Of a stretch of DNA of 64,000 nt, positions 7,346-16,051 are shown in pieces; position 1 is the stretch's first letter, and each line of letters opens with the position of its first letter. The DNA is taken from contig NZ_ATDN01000089.1 in the NCBI RefSeq assembly GCF_004014805.1, positions 62,001 through 126,000 on the forward strand. The letters run 5' to 3'. The position numbers and the translations under genes were made by a program. Origin of the DNA: Mycolicibacterium elephantis DSM 44368 (GTDB taxonomy: Bacteria; Actinomycetota; Actinomycetes; Mycobacteriales; Mycobacteriaceae). The notes under the pieces are model-generated. The model worked only from the letters and a program-made list of their open reading frames with translations, was not told where the DNA came from and did not search any database.

Positions 7346-9139
7346 ATGCAGGTCATCCGCAAGACAACAGCCGACCTCCGCGTCCCACCCCACCTGAGCG
7401 ACTACGCACGTACCCGCGCGAACTTCAAGTGGTCGGACGTGCCGAACCTCTGCGAAGGCATGGGACCGGGCGGCTGCAACATCGGCTACGCGTGCCTCGA
7501 CCGGCAAGCGTCCGGGCCGGCGGCCGACCGGGTAGCGCTGCGCTTCATCGGGGATGGGAGCACAACCGCCGAACTCAACGCTCACGACATGAGCTACCGA
7601 GAGCTGGCACAGTGCGCCAGCCGGTTCACCAACGTGCTGCGGTCATTGGGTATCGGCAAGGGCGACCGCATCTTCACGATCATGGGTCGGGCTCCGGAGC
7701 TCTACATCACCATGATGGGCGCACTGCGCAACGGGACCGTGGTATCCCCGCTGTTCGCGGCGTTCGGCCCGGAACCGATTGCCACTCGGGTCAACATCGC
7801 CGAGCCCGTCGCATTGGTGACGACCGCGGCGATCTATCAGCGCAAGATCGCTAAGATCCGCGATCAGCTGCCGTCGGTGCGGCATGTCATCCTCGTCGAC
7901 CAGGACGCTGCCCCAGGCGACGCGGCAGGCACAGTGAACTACCGGCAGTTGATGGCCGGCGTCGACGACAATGCTCCGATCGAACCGACGACCGCCACCG
8001 ACCCGGCTCTGCTTCACTTCACCAGCGGGACCACCGGCACCCCGAAAGGTGCGATCCACGTGCACGGCGCCCTTTCGATGCACTACATCACGGGCCTTTA
8101 CGCGCTGGACCTACACGCAGACGACGTCTACTGGTGCACGGCGGACCCGGGTTGGGTGACCGGAACTTCGTATGGCGTGATCGCTCCGCTCCTGCACGGG
8201 GTCACCGCCGTGGTCGACGAAGCCGAGTTCGACGCGGAGCGCTGGTACCGCATTCTGGCTGACGAGAGTGTCACGGTGTGGTACACCGCACCCACCGCAA
8301 TCCGGATGCTGATCAAGGCCGGTGCGGAACTCGCCCAACGCTACGAGTTCCCTGCGCTGAGGTTCATCGCCAGCGTCGGCGAACCACTCAACCCCGAAGC
8401 GGTCTGGTGGGGAAAGAAAGTGCTGGGATTGCCAATTCACGACAATTGGTGGCAGACGGAGACGGGCGGAATCATGATCGCCAACACCCCGGCGTTCGAC
8501 ATCAAGCCCGGCTCGATGGGACGCCCGCTACCCGGCGTTGACGCATACGTGGTGCGACATGCCGAAAACGGCCGGCTCACTGTGATCGAGGAACCCGATG
8601 TCGAAGGCGAACTGGCGCTCAAACCGGGGTGGCCCTCCATGTTTCGCGGCTATCTGCACCAGGAGGATCGCTACCAGAAGTGCTTCGCCGACGGCCTTTA
8701 TCTGACGGGCGATCTCGTCAAACGCGACGCCGACGGCTACTTTTGGTTTGTCGGTCGTGCCGACGACGTGATCAAGTCCGCCGGCCATCTGATCGGCCCG
8801 TTCGAGGTGGAAAGCGCACTCACGGACCACCCCGCCGTGGCCGAGGCCGCAGTGATCGGCAAGCCGGATCCCACCGTGGGCGAAATAGTGAAAGCGTTTG
8901 TCACGGTGAAGGACGGCTTCACCGCCGACGACGACCTGCGGTTGGAGCTCTTGGCACATGCCCGCAAACGGCTGGGCGCCGCAGTCGCGCCGAAAGAAAT
9001 CGAATTCGCTGATGCGCTGCCGCATACCCGAAGCGGAAAGATCATGCGTCGCCTGCTCAGGGCCCGGGAACTCGGTTTACCCCAGGGCGATACATCGACA
9101 GTTGAGACCGATACCCCGATCAGGGAGACATCAGCATGA
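7346..9139 (+). CDS. Acetyl-CoA synthetase-like acyl-CoA ligase (AMP-forming)
   Basis: 597 residues, slightly shorter than classical Acs (about 650). The adenylate-forming P-loop FTSGTTGTPKG (about residue 232), the WWQTETGG motif (about 370) and the C-terminal lysine K565 in RSGKIMRR, the usual target of regulatory acetylation, are present. It converts acetate (or another short acid), ATP and CoA to acyl-CoA, AMP and PPi. ATG 7346 is chosen; longer frames overlap the upstream small gene. Its last 4 bp overlap the E1 alpha gene (ATGA), so translation is coupled. Context suggests a role in feeding the acetyl-CoA pool under hypoxia or NO stress. Confidence 0.88.
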   Translation: MQVIRKTTADLRVPPHLSDYARTRANFKWSDVPNLCEGMGPGGCNIGYACLDRQASGPAADRVALRFIGDGSTTAELNAHDMSYRELAQCASRFTNVLRSLGIGKGDRIFTIMGRAPELYITMMGALRNGTVVSPLFAAFGPEPIATRVNIAEPVALVTTAAIYQRKIAKIRDQLPSVRHVILVDQDAAPGDAAGTVNYRQLMAGVDDNAPIEPTTATDPALLHFTSGTTGTPKGAIHVHGALSMHYITGLYALDLHADDVYWCTADPGWVTGTSYGVIAPLLHGVTAVVDEAEFDAERWYRILADESVTVWYTAPTAIRMLIKAGAELAQRYEFPALRFIASVGEPLNPEAVWWGKKVLGLPIHDNWWQTETGGIMIANTPAFDIKPGSMGRPLPGVDAYVVRHAENGRLTVIEEPDVEGELALKPGWPSMFRGYLHQEDRYQKCFADGLYLTGDLVKRDADGYFWFVGRADDVIKSAGHLIGPFEVESALTDHPAVAEAAVIGKPDPTVGEIVKAFVTVKDGFTADDDLRLELLAHARKRLGAAVAPKEIEFADALPHTRSGKIMRRLLRARELGLPQGDTSTVETDTPIRETSA

Positions 9140-10113
9140 CCGACGCCGAACTCTCCCGCGCATTGTTGTCCGACATGGTGCGGGTGCGCCGCATGGAAGA
9201 AAAATGCGCCGAGCTCTACGGAGAAGCCAAGATCCGGGGCTTTCTCCATCTCTACGTCGGCGAGGAAGCGGTGGCCGCGGGATCGTTACGGGCGCTGACC
9301 GCCGGCGACGCGGTCGTGGCGACCTACCGCGAACATGCGCACGCGTTGCTATGGGGGATATCGATGAAGTCGATCATGGCCGAAATGTTCGGTAAGCAGG
9401 AAGGCTGCTCCCGAGGCCGAGGCGGATCGATGCACCTGTTCGACGCGGCATCCAGGTTCTACGGGGGCAACGCGATCGTCGCCGGCGGACTGCCGCTGGC
9501 GGTCGGCCTCGCCCTCGCGGACAAGATGTTGGGTCAAACCCGGGTCACTGCATGCTATTTCGGTGACGGCGCGGTGGCCGAAGGTGCGTTTCACGAGTCG
9601 TTGAACATGGCGGCGCTGTGGCAGTTACCCGTGTTGTTCTGTTGCGAGAACAACCTCTACGCGATGGGCACCGCGCTGGAACGAGCGCAATCGCAGACCG
9701 ATCTCACCGCCAAAGCCGCGTCGTACAAGGTGCCGACACTCGCGGTGGACGGGATGGACGTACTCGCATGTCATGCTGCCGTTCAGCAGGGCGCAACTCA
9801 TGTCCGGTCCAACAGAGGACCGTTCTTCATCGAATTCCGCACCTACCGGTTCCGCGCGCACTCGATGTTCGATCCCGAGCTGTATCGCGACAAAGCCGAG
9901 GTCGACCAGTGGCGCAAGCGCGACCCAATTCAGCTGTTCACCGCGCAGTGCCTGAGCGACGGCGTCCTCAGCCCCGCCGACGTCAGCGCGATCGAGACCG
10001 AGGCCGACCGGGAGGTCGATGAGGCCGTCGCCTACGCGGACGCCGGAACATGGGAACGCATCGAGGATCTCGAGCGTGATGTCATGACACCTCGGGAGGA
10101 GGTGGGCAGGTGA
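9136..10113 (+). CDS. 2-oxoacid (pyruvate or acetoin) dehydrogenase E1 alpha subunit
   Basis: 325 residues with the thiamine pyrophosphate motif beginning GDG at residue 143 and closing with ENN about 30 residues later, and the E1 signature SRGRGGSMHLFD. It forms an alpha2beta2 E1 with the next gene, decarboxylating a 2-oxoacid or cleaving acetoin and passing the acyl group to E2. The size fits both PDH E1 alpha of the heterotetramer type and AcoA. It is translationally coupled to acs upstream and to E1 beta downstream (4 bp overlaps). Confidence 0.9.
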   Translation: MTDAELSRALLSDMVRVRRMEEKCAELYGEAKIRGFLHLYVGEEAVAAGSLRALTAGDAVVATYREHAHALLWGISMKSIMAEMFGKQEGCSRGRGGSMHLFDAASRFYGGNAIVAGGLPLAVGLALADKMLGQTRVTACYFGDGAVAEGAFHESLNMAALWQLPVLFCCENNLYAMGTALERAQSQTDLTAKAASYKVPTLAVDGMDVLACHAAVQQGATHVRSNRGPFFIEFRTYRFRAHSMFDPELYRDKAEVDQWRKRDPIQLFTAQCLSDGVLSPADVSAIETEADREVDEAVAYADAGTWERIEDLERDVMTPREEVGR

Positions 10114-11084
10114 AGACCACCTACCGAACCGCAGTACACGACGCCCTCCGCGACGCGTTACACGACGATGAGCGGGTTCTGCTGATGGGTGAGGACGTAG
10201 GTCGCTATGGCGGCACCTACGCGGTGTCCAAGGGCCTGCTCGAGGAGTTCGGGCCTGAACGGATACGAGACACCCCGCTGTCCGAGCTGGGCTTCGTCGG
10301 CGTCGGGATCGGCGCAGCGCTGGGGGGCTTGCGCCCGATCGTCGAGGTGATGACGGTCAATTTCAGCCTCCTGGCCCTCGATCAGATCGTCAATACCGCT
10401 GCGGCTCTTCGCCATATGTCGGGCGGTCAGTTCTCGGTACCGCTCGTCGTGCGGATGGCGACCGGCGCCGGTCGCCAACTTGCCGCCCAGCACTCCCACA
10501 GCCTGGAGTGCTGGTATGCCCACATTCCCGGAATCACGGTGGTGGCACCGGCGACGGTGGAAGATGCTTACGGCATGCTCCCGACCGCCCTCGCCGATCC
10601 TGATCCGGTGGTGATCTTCGAGCATGTCCAGCTCTACAACACGGCTGCCGACATCACCAAATTCGCCCCAACCGATATTTCGCGGGCCGCGATCCGTCGC
10701 AATGGATCCGACGTCACGGCGATCACCTATGGAGGCAACCTGCCGAAGGTGCTCGATGCCGCCAATGAACTCTCGCTGAACGGAATCGAATGTGAAGTGA
10801 TCGATCTGCGCGTATTGCGCCCGTTGGACACAGCCACGATCGTCGACTCCATCCGCAAGACCCACCGGGCCGTCATCGTCGATGAGGCCTGGCGCACCGG
10901 CAGTCTGGCGGCGGAGATCAGTGCGCGCATCGTCGAGAACGCGTTCTACGAGCTCGATGCGCCGATTGCTCGGGTGTGCAGCGCCGAGGTTCCGATGCCG
11001 TATGCCAGGCACCTCGAACAGGCCGCCCTACCGCAACGGGACACGATCGTCGCAACGATCCTGGATCTGTTCGGGGAGCGCTGA
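10110..11084 (+). CDS. 2-oxoacid (pyruvate or acetoin) dehydrogenase E1 beta subunit
   Basis: 324 residues from a GTG that overlaps the E1 alpha stop. Family motifs include LMGEDVGRYGGTY near the N-terminus, DTPLSE, and the C-terminal transketolase domain with DLRVLRPLD and VDEAWRTGSL. Together with E1 alpha it makes the thiamine-dependent component of the complex. The stop codon overlaps the ATG of the E2 gene. Substrate cannot be decided between pyruvate and acetoin from sequence reading alone. Confidence 0.9.
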   Translation: MKTTYRTAVHDALRDALHDDERVLLMGEDVGRYGGTYAVSKGLLEEFGPERIRDTPLSELGFVGVGIGAALGGLRPIVEVMTVNFSLLALDQIVNTAAALRHMSGGQFSVPLVVRMATGAGRQLAAQHSHSLECWYAHIPGITVVAPATVEDAYGMLPTALADPDPVVIFEHVQLYNTAADITKFAPTDISRAAIRRNGSDVTAITYGGNLPKVLDAANELSLNGIECEVIDLRVLRPLDTATIVDSIRKTHRAVIVDEAWRTGSLAAEISARIVENAFYELDAPIARVCSAEVPMPYARHLEQAALPQRDTIVATILDLFGER

Positions 11085-12277
11085 TGATCGAATTCAGAAT
11101 GCCGGCCCTCGGATCGGATATGGACGAGGGGACGCTGAACGAATGGCTCATCAAGCCGGGCGACAGCGTGACACGCGGTCAGGTGGTGGCGGTGGTCGAA
11201 ACCACCAAAGCCGCGGTCGAAGTGGAGTGCTGGCAGGAGGGTGTCGTACACGAATTGCTGGTCCCCGTCGGTGAAACCGTCCAAGTCGGAACGCCACTGG
11301 CGACGCTGCTGACCACGGGCGAACGTGCGCCCGCCGCCCCGAAGAAGAGATCAAAGCGCACCAAGAAACCTGCGGCCGTTGAGCCGGCAGCCAGGGCCGC
11401 AAGTCCGATTCCGTCCGCGGGGACGGTGGATGGCACGCACCGGCGCCGTTGGGTCTCCCCGGCCGCCCGGCGTATCGCCGCATCGCTGGGCGTCGACGTC
11501 GACACCATCACCGGCACCGGGCCGCAGGGCGCGGTCACCATCAACGATGTGGAGCACGCTGCGGCGTCGGCGACCAAGCCCACTGCAAAAGCCGCGGCTG
11601 CGGATCGAGCGGTGCAGATGCGCAGGTCCATCGCCGCCGCGATGGCCCGGTCAAAGCGCGAGATTCCGCACTATTACCTTGCGGACGAGATCCCGATGCA
11701 GAAGGCATTGACGTGGCTGACCGAACGCAACGCGTCGCGAGCGATCACCGAGCGCGTGTTGCCTGCGGTGTTGCTGCTGAAAGCCGTTGGTCTGGCCGCA
11801 CAGCGATTCGGCGAGTTCAACGGGTTCTGGCAGGCAGACGGGTTCCAGCCGGGCACGGGTGTTCATGTCGGAGTGGCGATCTCGCTTCGCGGCGGCGGCG
11901 TGGTCGCGCCGGCCATCCACGACGTGCCTGACAAGAAGCTCGACGAGCTGATGCAGAATCTGACGGATCTCGTCGCGCGGGCCCGCGCCGGTTCACTGCG
12001 CAGCTCCGAGATGTCCGACCCCACCATCACCATCACCAACCTCGGCGACCAAGGCGTCGATGCGGTGTTCGGAGTGATCTATCCGCCGCAGGTCGCGCTG
12101 GTGGGCTTCGGGAAACCGGCGCAACGAGTTCGGGTGATAGACGGCGGGATTCACGTCGTGACCACGGTGCAGGCGACGTTGTCGGCGGACCACCGCGCAT
12201 CCGACGGTCATCGGGGCGCGCTGTTCCTCGCAGCGATCAACGAGTTCTTACAACAACCCGACGCCCTGGAGAAGTGA
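11084..12277 (+). CDS. Dihydrolipoamide acyltransferase (E2) of the same complex
   Basis: 397 residues: one lipoyl domain (residues 1-80) with lipoyl lysine K42 in ETTKAAVE, an Ala/Lys/Pro linker, an E3-binding domain (about 120-160, SPAARRIAASLGVD), and the catalytic acetyltransferase domain ending with the active-site DHRASDG at about 369-375. It transfers the acyl group from E1-bound thiamine to CoA. The start at ATG 11084 gives the lipoyl domain directly. No lipoamide dehydrogenase (E3) gene is present in the window, so E3 must come from elsewhere. Confidence 0.9.
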   Translation: MIEFRMPALGSDMDEGTLNEWLIKPGDSVTRGQVVAVVETTKAAVEVECWQEGVVHELLVPVGETVQVGTPLATLLTTGERAPAAPKKRSKRTKKPAAVEPAARAASPIPSAGTVDGTHRRRWVSPAARRIAASLGVDVDTITGTGPQGAVTINDVEHAAASATKPTAKAAAADRAVQMRRSIAAAMARSKREIPHYYLADEIPMQKALTWLTERNASRAITERVLPAVLLLKAVGLAAQRFGEFNGFWQADGFQPGTGVHVGVAISLRGGGVVAPAIHDVPDKKLDELMQNLTDLVARARAGSLRSSEMSDPTITITNLGDQGVDAVFGVIYPPQVALVGFGKPAQRVRVIDGGIHVVTTVQATLSADHRASDGHRGALFLAAINEFLQQPDALEK

Positions 12278-12283
12278 CGCCAA

Positions 12284-12547
12284 ATGAACCGAAGCACAAC
12301 CTCACCCCGGATTCGCAACGAGATCGTGTCGGTGTTGACCACCATCGCGCCGGAGGTGGACCCCACCGATATCCGCGATGACGTGTTGCTGCGCGACCAA
12401 GTCGATCTGGACTCGATGGACTGGCTGAACTTTCTGATCGGCATCCACAAGCGGCTACACGTCTCAATCAGCGAGCAGGATTACGCGTCACTGCGCACGC
12501 TCAACGACATTGTCCGCTACGTCGAGGCGCACTCGACCCACCCGTGA
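12284..12547 (+). CDS. Acyl carrier protein
   Basis: 87 residues with the phosphopantetheine attachment serine S44 in L-D-S-M-D, acidic helix II and the usual four-helix length. It lies 6 bp after the E2 gene and 21 bp before an alcohol dehydrogenase, clearly in the operon. A dedicated acyl carrier protein is not a normal part of a pyruvate or acetoin dehydrogenase operon; it suggests that acyl groups made here may be loaded on a carrier, perhaps for lipid or polyketide assembly (inference). Confidence 0.85.
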   Translation: MNRSTTSPRIRNEIVSVLTTIAPEVDPTDIRDDVLLRDQVDLDSMDWLNFLIGIHKRLHVSISEQDYASLRTLNDIVRYVEAHSTHP

Positions 12548-12568
12548 CACCGGCCCGAGGAATCTGAC

Positions 12569-13636
12569 ATGAAAGCAATGGTTTACGACGGTCCCGGGCG
12601 CGTGTCCTGGCGGTCGGTGCCGGATCCCGGCATCAAGCACCCGGCCGATGCCATCGTGCGCGTCGAGGCGGTGACGATCTGCGGAACCGATCTGCACATC
12701 CTCAAAGGCGATGTGCCCGAGGTCGAACCGGGTCGGGTGCTGGGTCATGAAGCCGTCGGTACAGTGACCGAAGTGGGGGCGGCGGTGCAGAACCTGTCGG
12801 CGGGAGACCGAGTGCTGATCTCGTGCATCAGTGCCTGTGGGACGTGCCGGTACTGCAGGCAAAGCCATTACGGGCAGTGTCTGGGCGGTGGTGGATGGAT
12901 TCTCGGACATCTCGTCGACGGGACACAAGCCGAGTACGTCAGGGTGCCCTTCGCGGACAACTCCACACACAAGGTGCCTGTGGGTGTCAGCGATGAACAG
13001 ATGATTCTGCTCGCCGACATCCTCCCGACGGCCTATGAGGTCGGTGTCCTCGCGGGTGTGGTCCAACCGGGTGATGTGGTGGCGATTGTCGGGGCCGGGC
13101 CGATCGGCCTGGCGTCGGTTCTGACCGCGAAGCTTTACAGCCCGAGTCATATCGTGGTGATCGACGTCGCCGATGCCCGCCTGGATGCCGCGCGCAAGCT
13201 CGGCGCCGACATCGTCGTGAACTCCAGTACTCAGAGCCCCCGTGAGGTCATCGACGACCTCACCGCCGGCTTGGGCGCCGATGTGGCAATGGAGGCGGTC
13301 GGTATTCCCGAGACTTTCGAAGAGTCGGTCAGGTTGGTGCGTCCCTGCGGACATGTTGCGAACATCGGTGTGCACGGCGCTCCCGCGACATTGCACCTTG
13401 AACAGATCTGGATCAAGAACCTGACCATCACGACGGGCTTGGTCGACACCCACACCACACCGAGGTTGATCGAGCTGGTCGCGAACCGGCAGCTGGATAC
13501 CGCTGCGATGATCACACACCGGTTCGCGATGGCCGAATTCGAGACGGCCTATGAAGTTTTCGGCGATGCGACCCGTTCAGGCGCGCTGAAAGTTCTGTTG
13601 ACCGCGGATCCGAATGCCAAGACGGCGGCCTTGTGA
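12569..13636 (+). CDS. Zinc-dependent medium-chain alcohol dehydrogenase
   Basis: 355 residues. The catalytic zinc ligands are seen in I-C-G-T-D (about residue 33) and the L-G-H-E-A segment (about 58); a structural-zinc cysteine group C-G-T-C-R-Y-C follows near residue 92. The NAD(P) fold has GAGPIG (about 172). It interconverts an alcohol and an aldehyde or ketone. Proximity to E1/E2 and acetyl-CoA synthetase would fit acetaldehyde, a secondary alcohol or 2,3-butanediol as substrate. The stop overlaps the ATG of the truncated USP by one base. Confidence 0.87.
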   Translation: MKAMVYDGPGRVSWRSVPDPGIKHPADAIVRVEAVTICGTDLHILKGDVPEVEPGRVLGHEAVGTVTEVGAAVQNLSAGDRVLISCISACGTCRYCRQSHYGQCLGGGGWILGHLVDGTQAEYVRVPFADNSTHKVPVGVSDEQMILLADILPTAYEVGVLAGVVQPGDVVAIVGAGPIGLASVLTAKLYSPSHIVVIDVADARLDAARKLGADIVVNSSTQSPREVIDDLTAGLGADVAMEAVGIPETFEESVRLVRPCGHVANIGVHGAPATLHLEQIWIKNLTITTGLVDTHTTPRLIELVANRQLDTAAMITHRFAMAEFETAYEVFGDATRSGALKVLLTADPNAKTAAL

Positions 13637-13809
13637 TGGCTGAGAATCAGACCAAGAGCGGAATCCTGGTCGCCGTCGACGGTTCAGCCGGATCCGACGC
13701 AGCCGTCCGGTGGGCGACGGCTGAAGCGGTGAAGTTGTCCGCGGCTAGCCCGACTGTTGCCTGGCGACGATCACCGGAATTCGTGCGGCCTGGACCACCG
13801 TGGTGCTGA
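13636..13809 (+). pseudogene. Truncated universal stress protein remnant
   Basis: The ATG overlaps the dehydrogenase stop. The first 35 or so codons read a perfect USP N-terminus (GILVAVDGSAGSDAAVRWA), then after about position 13740 the similarity stops and the frame closes with a stop at 13807-13809. The remaining 3' part of the gene is absent: from here the sequence is the antisense of the complete minus-strand USP, whose stop codon is at 13745. This is best read as the leftover 5' end of an operon-terminal usp gene lost by deletion or by inversion of the neighbouring segment. A 57-residue peptide may still be made. Confidence 0.75.
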
Positions 13810-14629
13810 CAGAACCGAGCAACATCCCCACAAACCCGCCGCGGCCGCGGCTTCCGACCACGACGAGTTGAGCGCTTTCCGATCGGTCGAGTAGATGGCG
13901 AGACGGTTGGTCCAGCTCGACCACACGATGGACGTTGACGTCGGGATAGCGCTCTCCCCAGCCGGCCAGGCTCTCGGCGAGCGTCTTCTCGGCCGTCGCT
14001 TGCAGAGATGACCACTGCATGCGGTACGGCTCGGGTACATCGGCGTCGCTCCAGACGTGCAGCGCCACCAGATCCACCCCTCGGCGCGAGGCTTCGTCAA
14101 AGGCGATCGCGGTCGCCGACGCCGATGCCTCCGAACCGTCGATGCCCACCAGCACCGGCTGCCGTCCGGGCGCGACGTCGTCGTTGATCACCGCGACCGG
14201 ACACAGGGCGTGGTGGACCACCCCGGTGGTCACCGACCCAAGCATGCGTCCAGACCGCGCACTTCGCCCTTGCCTTCCGACCGCCACCATCTTGGCCGTT
14301 TTGGAGCTCTCGACCAGAGCCGCCACAGGCGGCCCGAAGTACAGCTCGCTGTCGATGTCTGGGCGATCCGCACCGTCCACGCTGTCCTCAGCGACCCGGA
14401 CCGCATGCGCGATGGTGTTGCGAGCGTCGTTCTCCTGGCTCTCCAGAACCTCCGCCGGCACCCGCCCGAACGGCCACAGCGCCGTCGACGCCGCCACCCG
14501 AAATGGAGCGACGGCGTGCACGACCGTGAGCGGGAGGCGGTGCATCGCGGCCTCCCGCGCCGCCCACCGCACCGGCACGTGTGAAGACGCGGACCCGTCG
14601 GTGCCCACGACGACTCCGTGATGTGACAC
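13745..14629 (-). CDS. Universal stress protein, tandem USP domains
   Basis: 294 residues, the normal size of mycobacterial two-domain USPs (Rv1996/Rv2005c type). The start is GTG 14629 because GGGAGGA lies 6 bp upstream. The N-terminus reads VVVGTDGSASS, and both domains carry the G-x2-G-x(9)-G-S/T nucleotide motif (second: GSRGRGGFVGMLLGSVS near the C-terminus). It probably binds ATP and helps in redox or dormancy control. The weak DosR box at 14694-14707 is centred 71.5 bp upstream. It is convergent with the truncated USP. Confidence 0.9.
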   Translation of the reverse strand: MSHHGVVVGTDGSASSHVPVRWAAREAAMHRLPLTVVHAVAPFRVAASTALWPFGRVPAEVLESQENDARNTIAHAVRVAEDSVDGADRPDIDSELYFGPPVAALVESSKTAKMVAVGRQGRSARSGRMLGSVTTGVVHHALCPVAVINDDVAPGRQPVLVGIDGSEASASATAIAFDEASRRGVDLVALHVWSDADVPEPYRMQWSSLQATAEKTLAESLAGWGERYPDVNVHRVVELDQPSRHLLDRSESAQLVVVGSRGRGGFVGMLLGSVSTTVVQAARIPVIVARQQSG

Positions 14630-14693
14630 GTCGGGTCCTCCCGCCGATCGATGACCATCTGGGATGGTAGGAGTCAATTGTCGGGCGGTGCGA

Positions 14694-14707
14694 CAGGCTT
14701 TGGTCCT
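14694..14707. promoter_or_regulatory. Weak DosR-like box between usp and alpha/beta hydrolase genes
   Basis: CAGGCTTTGGTCCT matches 9 of 14 core positions. It is 71.5 bp upstream of the minus-strand USP start and about 90 bp upstream of the hydrolase ATG, a spacing similar to the leadered promoters in this window. Confidence 0.4.
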
Positions 14708-14789
14708 TTCCGGCTACGGCCGATCGTCACATGATCTTGTGAACGAAGCCACTACGACAACCCGCGGCGGGCTCGTAGCGTCGGCACAC

Positions 14790-16043
14790 ATGGCGGCACC
14801 TGACCGCGACGATGCGGGCGAACGGCGGGCGAGTCCTCGTCTTCCCTCGTTCGGCATGGGCGCGTTGGATTCTGTGGTGGGACCGTTCGCGAGAACCGGT
14901 AGCTACTACGCGTACGCGTGGCGCGAGTATCTGAATCGCGCGTCGCGCGAGCTTCCGATCGCCCGACCGACGTTGGCGCTGGCCGCGCATGCGCTGCGCG
15001 ACGAGATCGTGCTCATGGGTTTACGTGTGCGCCGTCCAGTCAGCGATATGGAGGAATTCGAGCGCATCAACGCCGAAGTGGTTGCGGCGCTGGAGTTCTA
15101 TGGACAGCGGGGCTGGCTGGACCAGCCGGCAGGCTATTTCGCCAGCCCCCGGACACTGCCCGATGTCACGGTGTATCCGGTGCAGGCGTACGGGCGGTCA
15201 TACGAACGCATGGTGTTCGACAGCGGGTACACACCTCGCTCGGGCGAGCCCGGTAGACAACGCTGGCTCGGCTATACCGCCAACAACCGTGTCTACGCAT
15301 TGTTGCTGCGCCACAAGGAAGATCGGCCCTGGCTGGTGTGCGTGCACGGAACGGAGATGGGCCGGGCGGGGCTCGACCTCGCGTTGTTCCGGGCGTGGCA
15401 CCTACACCTTGATCTCGGCCTCAACGTGGTCCTGCCGGTCCTTCCGATGCACGGCCCGCGAGGTCGGGGGCTGCCGAAAGGGGCGGTGTTCCCGGGCGCG
15501 GACGTGATGGACAACGTCCATGCGACCGCCCAGGGCGTGTGGGACATCAGGCGGTTGCTCTCATGGATCCGGTCGCAGCAACCCGAGTCACCGATCGGGT
15601 TGTACGGTCTGTCGCTCGGCGGGTACGTCTCGTCCCTCGTAGCCAGCCTCGATACCGGGTTGACATGCGCGATTCTCGGTGTGCCGGTGGTGGACCTGAT
15701 CGACCTGCTGGGTAGCCACGCCGGCCTGAGCGAAGACGATCCGCGCCGTCAGACGGTGACCATGGCCGCCCCCATCGGGCGGATGACGTCTCCACTCGCG
15801 TTGGAGCCGAAGGTGCCGATGCGCGGGCGGTTGATCTACGCGGGCATGGCCGACCGTCTCGTGCACCCGCGCGAGCAGATCGTCAAGCTGTGGGAGCACT
15901 GGGGCAGACCCGAGATCCTCTGGTATCCCGGCGGCCACACCGGATTCTTCCAGTCGCGGCCCGTCCAGCAGTTCATCGACAGTGCGCTGGTGCAATCCGG
16001 GCTGCTGGCCGGTGCGGTACCGGACGGCGAACCGGACCAGTAG
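14790..16043 (+). CDS. Alpha/beta hydrolase family protein
   Basis: About 417 residues from ATG 14790 (a GTG at 14739 is the alternative). The C-terminal two-thirds have the alpha/beta hydrolase fold: an oxyanion-region strand V-C-V-H-G-T-E, the nucleophile elbow G-L-S-L-G, an Asp in the AGMADRLVHP segment and the catalytic His in G-G-H-T-G-F. The N-terminal 130 residues are helical and may form a cap or membrane-contact region. It is probably an esterase or lipase of unknown substrate. Context within the DosR island next to triacylglycerol synthases would fit storage lipid turnover (inference). It is convergent with nrdZ, 8 bp apart. Confidence 0.75.
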   Translation: MAAPDRDDAGERRASPRLPSFGMGALDSVVGPFARTGSYYAYAWREYLNRASRELPIARPTLALAAHALRDEIVLMGLRVRRPVSDMEEFERINAEVVAALEFYGQRGWLDQPAGYFASPRTLPDVTVYPVQAYGRSYERMVFDSGYTPRSGEPGRQRWLGYTANNRVYALLLRHKEDRPWLVCVHGTEMGRAGLDLALFRAWHLHLDLGLNVVLPVLPMHGPRGRGLPKGAVFPGADVMDNVHATAQGVWDIRRLLSWIRSQQPESPIGLYGLSLGGYVSSLVASLDTGLTCAILGVPVVDLIDLLGSHAGLSEDDPRRQTVTMAAPIGRMTSPLALEPKVPMRGRLIYAGMADRLVHPREQIVKLWEHWGRPEILWYPGGHTGFFQSRPVQQFIDSALVQSGLLAGAVPDGEPDQ

Positions 16044-16051
16044 CGACCCGG

